Made by a program: the position numbers and the translations under genes
The notes under the pieces: model-generated
Database searches by the model: none
Told to the model about the DNA's origin: nothing
What the model saw: only the letters and a program-made list of their open reading frames with translations
Part shown: positions 16,969 to 26,700 of the stretch, in pieces
Numbering within the stretch: position 1 is the first letter of the stretch
Layout: each line of letters opens with the position of its first letter
DNA from: Gemmatimonadota bacterium
GTDB lineage: Bacteria > Latescibacterota > UBA2968 > UBA8231
Reading direction: 5' to 3'
Assembly: GCA_018660835.1 (NCBI GenBank)
Contig: JABJJN010000020.1
Location: 372,001-436,000 of the forward strand
Length of the DNA: 64,000 nucleotides

Positions 16969-19535
16969 CCATAGACAATAAGCAGAACCCGGCGGCTGCC
17001 GCCGCCAGCTCATCACCACCTCTGGACGAGTTTCACTATGACAATCGCACGGTCCGCGACTTTGGTGTCGCCACCCTCGTCTGGGGAATCGTCGGATTCC
17101 TTGTAGGGCTGATCGTGGCCCTCAAGCTCGTCTACCCAGAGTTCCTCGGGGCCATCCCGCAGCTGTCCTATGGACGCCTGCGACCACTGCATACAAATGC
17201 GGTCATCTTCGCCTTTGCGGGCAATGCCATCTTCTTCGGCGTCTACTATTCCCTGCCACGCCTCTGCAAAGCGCCTATGTGGAGCACTGCCCTGAGTCGG
17301 ATTCACTTCTGGGGCTGGCAATTGATCATCGTCGCCGCAGCGCTGACGCTGACAGCGGGAATCAACACGAGCAAGGAATACGCTGAGCTCGAGTGGCCCA
17401 TCGACATCGCCATCGCTCTGATCTGGGTCGTGTTTGGCGCCAACATGATGGCGACGATCTACACGCGTCGAGTACGTCACATGTATGTGGCCATCTGGTT
17501 CTATCTGGCCACATTCCTCACCGTCGCTCTACTGCACATCGTCAATTCACTCGCCCTGCCGGTGAGTCTATTCAAGAGCTACTCCGTGTATGCCGGCGTA
17601 CAGGATGCGCTCGTGCAGTGGTGGTATGGCCACAATGCGGTCGCCTTCTTCCTGACCACGCCATTCCTGGGGATCATGTACTACTTCATCCCGAAGGTGG
17701 CGAACCGTCCCGTGTTCTCCTATCGACTGTCAATCATCCATTTCTGGGCACTCGTGTTTATCTACATCTGGGCGGGTCCTCATCATCTGCTCTACACGGC
17801 ATTGCCAGAATGGGCTCAGTCTCTTGGCGTCGTCTTTTCGATCATGCTCATCGCCCCCTCCTGGGGTGGTATGATCAATGGGCTGCTGACCCTGCGCGGT
17901 GCATGGGACACCGTACGCGAGAGTCCAGTTTTGAAGTTCCTCGTCATCGGTATCACCGCCTATGGCATGGCAACCTTCGAGGGCCCCATGATGGCCCTCA
18001 AGAACGTCAACGCCCTGACGCACTACACAGACTACACCATCGCCCACGTTCACATGGGTGCCCTCGCCTGGAATGGCGGTCTCACCTTCGCCATGCTCTA
18101 CTACATCTTCCCGAAGATCTTTCGCACGGAGCTGTACTCCGTCAAGATGGCGAACCAGCATTTCTGGCTGGCTACGCTGGGGATCATCTTCTACGTCCTG
18201 TCCATGTATTTCGGCGGCATCACACAGAGTCTGATGTGGAAGGAATTCACCGCCGAAGGCTTGCTGCGTTATCCGAACTTCCTGGAGACAGTGACGCAGA
18301 TCATTCCCATGTATGGACTGCGGGCCGTGGGGGGTGGCATGTACATCCTTGGCGCGTTGCTGTGTGTCTACAATATCTGGTGCACTGTGCGCCAGGGAGA
18401 TCTGTTGGCTGCCGAGCCAGATCAGGCGGCACCCCTTGCCGAGGGACGCCTGCATCGTGACACGTCGATCCACCGCTGGCTCGAGAGTCGTCCCACACAG
18501 TTCGCCATCCTGACACTCATTGCGGCCCTGATCGGTGGCGTCGTCGAATACGTGCCAACGGCCCTGATCAAGTCGAATATCCCCACGATTGCCGCCGTAA
18601 AACCTTATACACCCCTCGAGTTGGAGGGTCGCGACGTCTATATCGCGGAAGGCTGCAATGGTTGTCACTCGCAGATGATTCGGCCCTTCCGTTCAGAGGT
18701 CGAACGCTACGGCGACTACTCGAAGGCCGGTGAATTCGTCTACGATCACCCCTTCCTCTGGGGATCGAAACGGACCGGCCCCGATCTGCACCGAGTCGGC
18801 GGCAAGTATCCGGATTCGTGGCACGCGCTGCACATGAAGGACCCCGCAGCGACATCACCCGGTACGATCATGCCAGCGTATCCCTGGCTCTTTGACGATC
18901 ACTACGACGCGTCGGCGATCGGTTCCAAGGTCGCTGCCATGCGCACACTCGGCGTTCCCTATGAAGAGGGCTACGAGGAACGCGCCAGCGATGATATGCT
19001 GCAGCAGGCGCGCAAGATTGCTTCAGGCCTGACGGAGAGTGGCATGGAGATCGATGCCAATAGCCAGCTCGTCGCCCTTGTGGCCTATCTGCAACGTCTG
19101 GGCACGGACATTCGCTCCGACCCAGCCTACGTGCAGCAGCTGGAATCAATGATGACGAAGGTCGCGACGGGACCAGGATTCGAAGGGGCTCGACTACTCG
19201 TCGACGCGGCGGACGTCACGGCGGGCAAAGAGATCTTCAATGCTCAGCGCAACCTCTGTTACACCTGCCATCGCAACGACCTGGGTGGCCAGGTGGGACC
19301 GAATCTGACGGACGGACACTGGCTGCACGGCTGTACCGTCGCCGAGATCATGAGCAACATCAAGAGTGGTTTCCAGATGAAGGGCATGCTGCCCTATGGC
19401 AGTGGCAAGTCACTCACAGAGCAGGAGCTGCAGCAGGTGGCAAGCTTCATCATTTCCCTCCAGGGAAGTTCGCCTGGCAACCCGAAGGCCGTCGATCCCG
19501 AGCGCGCCTCACCTTGCCAAGCCCAGAGCTGGTAG
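16965..19535 (+). CDS. ccoNO: cbb3 cytochrome c oxidase fusion: CcoN + CcoO + CcoP heme domain
   Basis: An 856-residue fusion. Residues 25-490 are CcoN, the heme-copper catalytic subunit. The low-spin heme ligands are in RPLHTNAVIF and IAHVHMG, and the CuB ligands in WYGHNAVAF and the GPHH pair; the Tyr in FIYIWAGPHH is the likely cross-linked residue. Residues about 515-715 are CcoO, with one anchor helix and heme-c site CNGCH (Cys564-His568). Residues about 745-845 are a further class I cytochrome c domain with CYTCH (Cys765-His769) and NLTDGHWLHG, IKSGFQMKGMLP and a SLQGSSPGNPKA end, all hallmarks of a CcoP C-terminal domain. CcoN-CcoO fusions are known; adding the CcoP heme domain is unusual. 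Total c-type hemes are two, against three in canonical enzymes. The start is a GTG overlapping the ccoS stop, with GAGGAG upstream. Confidence 0.92.
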   Translation: MTIDNKQNPAAAAASSSPPLDEFHYDNRTVRDFGVATLVWGIVGFLVGLIVALKLVYPEFLGAIPQLSYGRLRPLHTNAVIFAFAGNAIFFGVYYSLPRLCKAPMWSTALSRIHFWGWQLIIVAAALTLTAGINTSKEYAELEWPIDIAIALIWVVFGANMMATIYTRRVRHMYVAIWFYLATFLTVALLHIVNSLALPVSLFKSYSVYAGVQDALVQWWYGHNAVAFFLTTPFLGIMYYFIPKVANRPVFSYRLSIIHFWALVFIYIWAGPHHLLYTALPEWAQSLGVVFSIMLIAPSWGGMINGLLTLRGAWDTVRESPVLKFLVIGITAYGMATFEGPMMALKNVNALTHYTDYTIAHVHMGALAWNGGLTFAMLYYIFPKIFRTELYSVKMANQHFWLATLGIIFYVLSMYFGGITQSLMWKEFTAEGLLRYPNFLETVTQIIPMYGLRAVGGGMYILGALLCVYNIWCTVRQGDLLAAEPDQAAPLAEGRLHRDTSIHRWLESRPTQFAILTLIAALIGGVVEYVPTALIKSNIPTIAAVKPYTPLELEGRDVYIAEGCNGCHSQMIRPFRSEVERYGDYSKAGEFVYDHPFLWGSKRTGPDLHRVGGKYPDSWHALHMKDPAATSPGTIMPAYPWLFDDHYDASAIGSKVAAMRTLGVPYEEGYEERASDDMLQQARKIASGLTESGMEIDANSQLVALVAYLQRLGTDIRSDPAYVQQLESMMTKVATGPGFEGARLLVDAADVTAGKEIFNAQRNLCYTCHRNDLGGQVGPNLTDGHWLHGCTVAEIMSNIKSGFQMKGMLPYGSGKSLTEQELQQVASFIISLQGSSPGNPKAVDPERASPCQAQSW

Positions 19536-19544
19536 GAGACCGAC

Positions 19545-19736
19545 ATGTATAAGGAAGTCCTTGCTTCGATTGATGGGGTAGCGATCTACCCCATCATCTC
19601 ACTGGTGATCTTCTTCACCTTTTTCGTCGGCCTCCTCGCCTGGTTCGTTCTGGCCGACCGCACACGACTGCAGCGCTTCGCGCGCCTGCCACTCGACGAC
19701 GACAATGCCGACAAGGAGGCGACATCCCATGGCTGA
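19545..19736 (+). CDS. ccoQ: cbb3 oxidase small subunit CcoQ
   Basis: A 63-residue single-helix membrane protein. The helix (residues 15-37, with [17 protein letters not shown]) is followed by a basic then acidic tail, which fits CcoQ/FixQ. CcoQ stabilises the interaction of CcoP with CcoNO. The start is nine bases after the fusion gene's stop, and the last eight bases overlap the following ccoP-anchor gene. Confidence 0.75.
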   Translation: MYKEVLASIDGVAIYPIISLVIFFTFFVGLLAWFVLADRTRLQRFARLPLDDDNADKEATSHG

Positions 19737-20064
19737 ACTGCAAGAAGGCGAAGTGCTGCACGGACACGAATACGACGGCATACAGGAACTCGACAATGAT
19801 CTGCCCAGATGGTGGTTGTTTGGATTTTACTTCACCATCGTCTTTGGTGTGGTCTATTGGATCTACTACCACATGTCGAGCCTGGGACCGAGTCCCGAGC
19901 AGGAGTTTCTGCGTGAGATGGCAGACGCCGGGTATCGCGTGCCCAGTGCTGCCCTTCAGGGTGTGACCGAGCAGGACCTGTTGCTGGGCGTCGTCGGCGT
20001 GCTGTGTGCCATTGGCGCCCTCATCTTTGCGGAGTTGTTACGCGCTGATCGTAGCGACAGCTAA
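19729..20064 (+). CDS. CcoP N-terminal anchor (FixP_N-like) without heme domains
   Basis: The 111-residue protein has [18 protein letters not shown] followed by a transmembrane helix with [15 protein letters not shown], the standard N-terminus of CcoP/FixP. A second hydrophobic segment lies at residues 84-103. In canonical CcoP this anchor is followed by two heme-c domains; here no CxxCH occurs at all. One CcoP-like heme domain is found instead at the C-terminus of the upstream fusion. The AAGGAG at 19713-19718 gives a good ribosome-binding site for the ATG at 19729. Its likely role is structural, holding the assembled oxidase, but this is inferred. Confidence 0.8.
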   Translation: MAELQEGEVLHGHEYDGIQELDNDLPRWWLFGFYFTIVFGVVYWIYYHMSSLGPSPEQEFLREMADAGYRVPSAALQGVTEQDLLLGVVGVLCAIGALIFAELLRADRSDS

Positions 20065-20074
20065 GCAAGACCGA

Positions 20075-21496
20075 ATGGCAACGCCACGCACAGCTTACGA
20101 GGAGAATTTCCGCGATCATCTGGGCAATGTCGCGCCCGATGGCTCACGGACGAAGATCCGTCCTCGCAAGCCACGCGGGCCCTTTCACCGGGCCCGCGTG
20201 GGCGTGAGTTGGTTGTTGCTGGCGGTTCTGTTTGGTGGCCCCTTCATCACCATCAATGGCCATCCACTGCTGTTGTTGAATGTCATTGAGCGCAAGTTCG
20301 TTCTGTTCGGCGTGCCCTTCTGGCCGCAGGACCTGTTTTTGTTTCTCCTCGTCGTACTCACCATCGTCGTCTTCATCGTCCTGTTTACATCGATCTTCGG
20401 TCGCCTCTGGTGTGGCTGGGCTTGTCCGCAGACGATTTTCCTGGAGATGGTCTTTCGCAAGATCGAGTATTTGCTCGAGGGCGATGGTGTGCAGCAGCGA
20501 CGTCTTGATAAGGCACCGTGGACGACGGACAAGATCATTCGCAAGACGTCCAAACACGGCATCTATCTGGCCTTGTCCTTTCTGATTTCGAACACCTTCC
20601 TTGCCTATGTCATCGGCATTGATCAGCTCTGGGTCATCGTCACCGATCCACCCAGTCAGCATCTGGTCGGTCTGTTCACGATCACCATCTTCAGTCTGGT
20701 CTTTTATGGTGTCTTTGCCCGTTTCCGTGAGCAGGCCTGCATCATCGCCTGCCCATACGGACGCTGGCAATCGGTGATGGTGAATCGCGAGACGATTGCC
20801 GTCACGTATGACAACAAGCGCGGTGAACCACGGGGCAAAGCACGTCGAGATGGCGAGGATGTCGACGGACTCGGCGACTGCGTCGAGTGCCGACAGTGTG
20901 TCCAGGTCTGCCCCACAGGAATCGACATTCGCAATGGCATTCAGATGGAATGTGTGAATTGCACGGCCTGCATCGATGCCTGTGATGAGATCATGGATCG
21001 CGTGGAACGGCCGCGGGGGCTGGTTCGCTATTCGTCACTTGGTCGAATTGAAGAGGGCCGTCAGCGCGTGCTGACGCCACGAACGGTGGGCTACGGCGCC
21101 GTACTGGTCGCTTTGCTGGTGACGGTCGTTATCTTGTTCAGCACGCGTGCGCAGGTGCAGGCTGTCATCCTGCGCGAACCGGGGAAACTCTACAATGAGT
21201 TGTCCGATGGACGGCTATCCAACTTCTATTCTGTGAAAATCATCAACAAGACCTTCGAGGAAATCCCCGTAGAAATCCGTCTGCTGACACCACCGGAGGG
21301 AGAGCTGATCTATCTCGGCGATTTCTCCTCGGTGCCACCTCAGGGGATCGCTGAGGGGCGTTTCTATCTGGCACTGCCCAGGAATATTCTTTCTGCAGGC
21401 CGCAATGACATTCACTTTTCTGTCGTTTCCGGGAGTGAAAGCGTGTCCGAGATCACATCAAGCTTCCTTGCACCCCACGATGTCGGTGCACCATGA
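20075..21496 (+). CDS. ccoG: cbb3 oxidase accessory ferredoxin-type protein CcoG
   Basis: A 473-residue membrane protein with about five helices and cytoplasmic iron-sulfur domains, matching CcoG/RdxA/FixG. Cysteine motifs in order are CGWACPQ, CIIACPYGRW, CVECRQCVQVCP and CVNCTACIDACD, enough for two [4Fe-4S] clusters plus further cysteines. The C-terminal 110 residues are an immunoglobulin-like FixG_C domain. CcoG is reported to reduce Cu(II) to Cu(I) for cbb3 biogenesis. The ATG at 20075 was chosen because upstream in-frame codons overlap the previous gene. The final four bases overlap fixH. Confidence 0.93.
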   Translation: MATPRTAYEENFRDHLGNVAPDGSRTKIRPRKPRGPFHRARVGVSWLLLAVLFGGPFITINGHPLLLLNVIERKFVLFGVPFWPQDLFLFLLVVLTIVVFIVLFTSIFGRLWCGWACPQTIFLEMVFRKIEYLLEGDGVQQRRLDKAPWTTDKIIRKTSKHGIYLALSFLISNTFLAYVIGIDQLWVIVTDPPSQHLVGLFTITIFSLVFYGVFARFREQACIIACPYGRWQSVMVNRETIAVTYDNKRGEPRGKARRDGEDVDGLGDCVECRQCVQVCPTGIDIRNGIQMECVNCTACIDACDEIMDRVERPRGLVRYSSLGRIEEGRQRVLTPRTVGYGAVLVALLVTVVILFSTRAQVQAVILREPGKLYNELSDGRLSNFYSVKIINKTFEEIPVEIRLLTPPEGELIYLGDFSSVPPQGIAEGRFYLALPRNILSAGRNDIHFSVVSGSESVSEITSSFLAPHDVGAP

Positions 21497-21960
21497 GTGC
21501 CGGCGACCGGGGCAGATCCTGGGCGTGGGGCATCATTGCGGGATACGTCGTGTTTGTCGCCCTCACGCTGACCATGGTCGGTATCGCCTTCTCCATGCGT
21601 GTCGATCTGGTCAGCGATGATTACTACCAACGCGAGATGAATCACCAGCAGCACATTGATCGTGTTGCGCGCACCGCCGCTCTGCCAGAGGGTGTCGAGT
21701 GGACGGTGAGCCACCAGAATGGCGTGTTCGTCTTCCATCTGCCCGCAGACCACTTCGGTCATGATCTGGCAGGGCAGATCCACTTTTATCGTCCCGACAA
21801 TGTCGACCTCGATCGAGCCTACGACATCAGCCTCGATCGGACGGGGGAACAGCATATCGCCGCTGATGAACTGGCTCCGGGACACTGGCGTATTCGCATT
21901 GAGTGGACGGCACAGGGGCTCGACTATTACAGCGAACGTACTCTGAGCTTTGGAGCGTAG
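21493..21960 (+). CDS. ccoH: FixH/CcoH family cbb3 assembly protein
   Basis: A 155-residue protein with one N-terminal helix (residues 8-32) and a periplasmic beta-rich domain. The segment VSDDYYQREMNHQQ after the helix and the WRIRIEW strand near residue 136 are typical of FixH. CcoH takes part in cbb3 assembly and interacts with CcoP. It overlaps ccoG by four bases and its TAG overlaps the GTG start of the next gene. Confidence 0.87.
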   Translation: MSAGDRGRSWAWGIIAGYVVFVALTLTMVGIAFSMRVDLVSDDYYQREMNHQQHIDRVARTAALPEGVEWTVSHQNGVFVFHLPADHFGHDLAGQIHFYRPDNVDLDRAYDISLDRTGEQHIAADELAPGHWRIRIEWTAQGLDYYSERTLSFGA

Positions 21961-22658
21961 TGGACGCCTGGACAGCATTACTTCTGGGACTCGGCGGTAG
22001 CCTGCACTGCGTTGGCATGTGTGGCCCCCTGGCCCTGGCCTTGTCAGGTGGAAGCAACCGACGGGCCGCCTTTCTCCTGGGTCGTGTACTCTACAATGGC
22101 GGTCGTGTCCTCACCTATGTCCTGCTTGGTGGACTGTTTGGCTTGCTCGGTGGCTGGCTCCAGATGGCCGGATGGCAGCAGACACTGTCTGTCGCAGTAG
22201 GTGCCATCATCCTCGTCAGCACAACGTTGACTCTGTTGCGACGACGTCTGCCGTTGGCTTCGTTGCCGGCCCGTGTCGTGGACACACTCAAACGCGCCCT
22301 GGGCAGACTGCTGCGGCTCGAATCGCCCTCAGGGCTGCTGTCGATTGGTGTCCTGAATGGCTTGTTGCCCTGTGGTCTGGTGTATGTCGCCCTTGCCGGC
22401 TCTGTGACAACCGGTGGTGTGGTACAGGGCATGACCTATATGGCACTGTTCGGTGCCGGCACGATCCCACTCATGCTGACAACCAGTCTGATGGGGCGTT
22501 TGATCCTGCGCCCGCGCGTGCAGGCTCTGGCCCTGCGAGCAGTCCCAGTAAGCATGTTGCTCCTCGGATTCTGGTTCGTGCTACGCGGGCTGGGATTGGG
22601 GATTCCCTATCTGTCGCCCATTCTCGGCGCTGACGGCATGGCGCATCATGGTCATTGA
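21960..22658 (+). CDS. SafE/UreH-domain sulfite-exporter-like membrane protein of the cbb3 operon
   Basis: A 232-residue protein with six or so hydrophobic helices. It opens LLLGLGGSLHCVGMCGPLALALS, the Cys-containing first helix of TauE/SafE-type (PF13386) proteins commonly found at the end of cco operons. GLLPCGLVYVALAGS in the second half is the internal repeat of that motif. These proteins are believed to help heavy-metal or copper handling during oxidase assembly; the substrate is not known. The start is GTG at 21960, overlapping the stop of fixH by one base. It is the last gene in the operon. Confidence 0.82.
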   Translation: MDAWTALLLGLGGSLHCVGMCGPLALALSGGSNRRAAFLLGRVLYNGGRVLTYVLLGGLFGLLGGWLQMAGWQQTLSVAVGAIILVSTTLTLLRRRLPLASLPARVVDTLKRALGRLLRLESPSGLLSIGVLNGLLPCGLVYVALAGSVTTGGVVQGMTYMALFGAGTIPLMLTTSLMGRLILRPRVQALALRAVPVSMLLLGFWFVLRGLGLGIPYLSPILGADGMAHHGH

Positions 22659-22776
22659 CCACCGATCTGCCCCGAACTGAAGATCGCATCCGTCGTGACT
22701 GACTCGACAGGCAGGGTCATTGTCCCCTTCCTTTGCAGTCTGCACCAGTCAAACCAGCCACGGGAGTCCGCGATTC

Positions 22777-23634
22777 ATGCCCGCTCTTTCTGCTCAGCAA
22801 ATCAGTGACTATCACCGCGACGGCTTCGTCGTCGTACCGCAATTTCTGGATCGTGAGGAGACGGACCTGCTGGGTCGTGCGGCGCGCGAGGACCGTGAAC
22901 TCGACCGCCGTAGCCAGGGTCGTGCAGACGGTGAAGGCGGTTCGGTGCGCATGTCTCTGTGGAATCAACCAGGCAATGGCATTTATGGCATGGTTGCACG
23001 TTCTGCTCGTGTCGTCGATTCCATGGAGGGAATCCTCGAGGGTGAAGTCTACCACTATCACTCCAAAATGATTCTGAAGGATCCCGAGGTGGGAGGCGCC
23101 TGGACGTGGCATCAGGATTACGGCTATTGGTATCAGAATGGCGCATTGTTTCCACTGATGTCGAGTGTGATGATTGCCGTCGATGCCGCAACGCGACTCA
23201 ATGGCTGTCTGCAGGTCCTGAGGGGCTCACACCTGATGGGACGGGTCGACCACGAACTGACGGGAGAGCAGGCAGGTGCCAATCTCGAACGGGTCACCGA
23301 AGCTGAGAAGGTCCTGGAGAATGTGCATGTGGAGCTCGCTCCGGGAGATGCCGTGTTCTTTCACTGCAACACCCTGCACCGCTCCGACCGCAATGCCTCA
23401 CCGGATCCACGCTGGTCGCTGATCTGCTGCTACAATGCGGCACGCAACGACCCCTACAAAGACTCCCACCATCCACGCTACACACCACTTGCTAAAGTGC
23501 CTGATACGGCGATCAAGGAAGTGGGCATCAAACGCTTCGACGATGACGACAGCGACGTCGCCTGGATGGGCGACGAGGATGAAAGCGCCGCAAGTCTCGC
23601 CGATCGTATCGGCCTGGAACGCCGCGAGAGTTAG
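22777..23634 (+). CDS. Phytanoyl-CoA dioxygenase (PhyH) family oxygenase
   Basis: A 285-residue Fe(II)/2-oxoglutarate-dependent oxygenase. The first metal ligands are in WHQDYG (His112, Asp114), the distal histidine is His201 in CNTLHRSDRN, and RWSL at about residue 210 supplies the 2-oxoglutarate-binding Arg. The N-terminus ISDYHRDGFVVVPQFLDREET is the usual PhyH opening, and GCLQVLRGSH precedes the distal His. The substrate cannot be read; the family hydroxylates lipids, amino acids or secondary metabolites. The ATG at 22777 has CGGGAG upstream. It lies 118 bases after the cbb3 operon and 75 before the second DUF362 gene, whose promoter region appears separate. Confidence 0.87.
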   Translation: MPALSAQQISDYHRDGFVVVPQFLDREETDLLGRAAREDRELDRRSQGRADGEGGSVRMSLWNQPGNGIYGMVARSARVVDSMEGILEGEVYHYHSKMILKDPEVGGAWTWHQDYGYWYQNGALFPLMSSVMIAVDAATRLNGCLQVLRGSHLMGRVDHELTGEQAGANLERVTEAEKVLENVHVELAPGDAVFFHCNTLHRSDRNASPDPRWSLICCYNAARNDPYKDSHHPRYTPLAKVPDTAIKEVGIKRFDDDDSDVAWMGDEDESAASLADRIGLERRES

Positions 23635-23640
23635 AATCGT

Positions 23641-23699
23641 CTGTCGTTGACATTGTTCCACCTGATCGGGTAAAGTTCGGCCTCACCCTGCAACGACAG
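23641..23699. promoter_or_regulatory. Candidate promoter flanked by a 9-bp inverted repeat
   Basis: CTGTCGTTG (23641-23649) and CAACGACAG (23691-23699) are exact reverse complements 41 bases apart. Between them is TTGACA at 23647-23652, partly in the left arm, with TAAAGT at 23671-23676 after an 18-base spacer as a weak -10. The right arm ends 10 bases before the DUF362 start codon. A repressor bridging both arms is conceivable but unproven. Confidence 0.35.
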
Positions 23700-23709
23700 G
23701 TCGAAGATC

Positions 23710-26700
23710 ATGCGTCTCGCAGTGGCCATTGCCACTCTGTTTCTTGGTGTCGCCGTCCAGGCTCAGCCCTTCACGGTTGCCATCACCGCTTCCGACGATC
23801 CTGCCCTGGCGGCACCAGCAGCTCGCGCGGATACACTGACAGTCAGTCAGGTCGAGCAGATGGTTCGCCGCGCCGTGCACATGGCGGGGGGCCTCGGCGA
23901 GGTCATCGCCGACACGGCACGCCTCGTCGTGATCAAGCCGAATGTTGTGACGCCGCAGGCTTCCGGTTCGGGGGTCGTCGCTGATACGCGGATCGTGCGC
24001 GCCGTGGCACTACTCGTCCACGAAGTCGCGCCCCATGCACGCATCTTGATCGCAGAGGGAGCTGGTGGCTGGATCTCACCGGCCAAGCAAGATTGCGTCG
24101 ATGTCGGTGGTTGGCTCGTCGAAGATGGATTCGAGGCGGCTGGTCATCGGGCGACGGCAGCCGAACTGCGCCAACTGGGAATCGATGTCGAGTGCTTCGA
24201 TCTGAATTTCGATCGCGTACTGACCCTCGTACCACCCACGGGTGGCCTGTCGATGGAGGAGTATGATCTGGCGGCGTCCATCATCGAAGCGGACGCCTGG
24301 ATCAATGTGCCCGTCGCCAAGACCCACGGCACAAAAATCACATGTTGCCTCAAGAATCAGTTTGGACTGTTCCCCGGCATCGTCTACGGGTGGAACAAGA
24401 CACGCGGTACCGAAGGGCACCGCGGCATTCCACATGCACCGCGGGTCATCGATGAGACCTTCATCGATCTGTTGTCCCTGACGGAACCTGATTTCCACGT
24501 CGTCGACATGATCGCCGGCGCGGAGGGCGGCGCCTCCTCCGGGAAACCGAAGCGTTCGAATCTGATCGTCGCCGGACGCGACGCCATCTCGACAGATCTC
24601 GTTGTGGCGCAACTGATGGGATTCAACCCCGACGACTTTGAGTATGCGCCCCTTGGCTATCAGCACGACATCGGGCCGGGCAGCATCGACCACGTCACCG
24701 TCCGGGGCGGCAGTGTCATCGATCTCGCAGATCGCTTCAAGAAAGCCAGCATGGACTACACGAGCGAGTGGGCGGAGCATGCCGGTTTTGGCATGGGGCC
24801 GCGACGCTGGACCTTGCTGGGGCCACTCGATCGTGATCATGCCTTTGGCGAAGCCGACTTGCGTGCCTTGTCGCCGACGCCGGGCAAGGATGGCTGGACC
24901 GAGATCACACGCTTCGGCGATGACCGCATCGATCTTGATAAGTTTTATGACGATCCAACCCACTGTGCAGTCTACGCCTTCACGCGCTTCACCATGGCGA
25001 CGTCAGACTCAGTCCGCGTGTGGGTTAGCTCGGACGAAGATCTGCAGGTGTGGATCGATGGGGAGTCGGTCCATCAATTCGAGGGCCGCCGCCGCCACGT
25101 TCTCGGCGGCACACGCGAACACGCTTATATCGAAGCGGGAGAACACACGCTGGTTGTGCGTGCCGGTCAGCGTCGCGGACGATTCGACTTCTCCATCAAC
25201 ATCTGTGAACCCATCGACGATCCTCTGTACGCCGGCAATCGTTATCCAGGTGTCCGCTACTTCGTCACGCAGCGCGGTGAGACCACGACGGCATCGCGGC
25301 AAATAGCTGCTGAGCATATACGCGAAGATGGCCGCGGCGAAGCATACTTCGAAAGCACCCTCACAGAATTTGATCCTGTGTCTGCGTCGCGCGTAGCTGC
25401 CGACTCAATTCTTCTCGCTGATCGCCCCTTTCCGGCGACAACCGCCATGGCCCACGTAGCCATGGCCATCGCAGGTCAGCCGAGCGATATGATCGATTCC
25501 GCCACCGCCCAGTTCATGGGGGTGCTGCCCGTTCAATTCGGCTACATGGAGTCCGGTGGTTGGTTCGACAGAGAATTGGTGCCGCCAGGACGACTGTTGT
25601 CGTGGCTCGGTCTCGACTACGATGTGCGCGCTGGCCTGCGAAGCCGTGAGAGTAGGAAAATCATTCATGGCTGGTTAAGTGAGGGCCGGATACCCATTCT
25701 CGGGTACGGGGACGCATGGTTTGCCGCGACGGGGATCCGTCACCGCGACGATGCCGTCGACTTGCACTGGGTCACCCATGAAGAAGGGGCAGACACGACC
25801 TACTGGCAGGAGCTGCGTGGTAATTGGTGGGGGCAATTCTCGGGAGATAACTGGCAGAATTGTCCCGTCATCGTCGTCGAGCGCCGTGGTCCACCGCCGA
25901 CCTTCGAGTCTCTCACCGACAGCATTACACATCTCATCGTCGAGATGGGGACCAAGCCGCAGTTACAGGGACGCGGCAAGCCCTGGGGTGAAGACCCCTT
26001 CCCTGGCGGTCTGAATGCATGGGACGAATGGATCGTGCAGTGGGAGAGACATCCCCTGACACGCCAATGGCTCGAGGAAGATGAGCAGATGCGGCGGCAG
26101 CTGACGAATCTGTCACAGGACTGGTCTCTCGGTTATATCGTGTGGTCGCGTCGCCGCATATCTGACTACTGTGCATCCGCAGCTCAGCGCCTGGCGTCAG
26201 ATCGGCGCGCTTCTTATCTGCAAGAGGCTGCAAGGTCCTATGACGTCGTGACGAAATCCATGCAGCAGGTCCTCGATGCCTTACCGGAGAGAAGTTCCGG
26301 CGACTGGACTGAGGAGGATCTTCTGCGGATCGAGAAATTGCCAGAGACGTTGACCTATTGGAAACAGGCCCGCACTGCCGAACGCGATGCCTTGAGTTCC
26401 CTGTCGCAGATGCTCGGTGCGGGTGGTCTGCCAACTATCCGCCTGGATCCACTGCGAAATCTCGACAGAGGCACACGCCTGGCCACCTGGCGCGCCGAAA
26501 CGAGTCGTGGTGTTTTCGATCTGACGCTGCAGGGCGATCAATTGTCCCTTGAGCTCGTATTTGGTCGTCAGCCCGAAGGGCCGACCAGTCAGATCGCTGC
26601 CGCTTTCGAGCAGCAAGAGGGCTACGCCGTCGCACTCGAGGTCGTGGCAGGGCCTGGACGTTACCAGATCCTCGAACAACCTGACGCGGCCAATGACTGG

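Noticed and set aside
17730-18668. 312-codon minus-strand frame inside the cbb3 fusion gene
   Set aside because: It is antisense to highly conserved CcoN helices and shows no protein-family pattern.
24076-24963. 295-codon minus-strand frame opposite DUF362 paralog B
   Set aside because: The sense frame carries a signal peptide and DUF362 motifs shared by three paralogs; the antisense frame has none.
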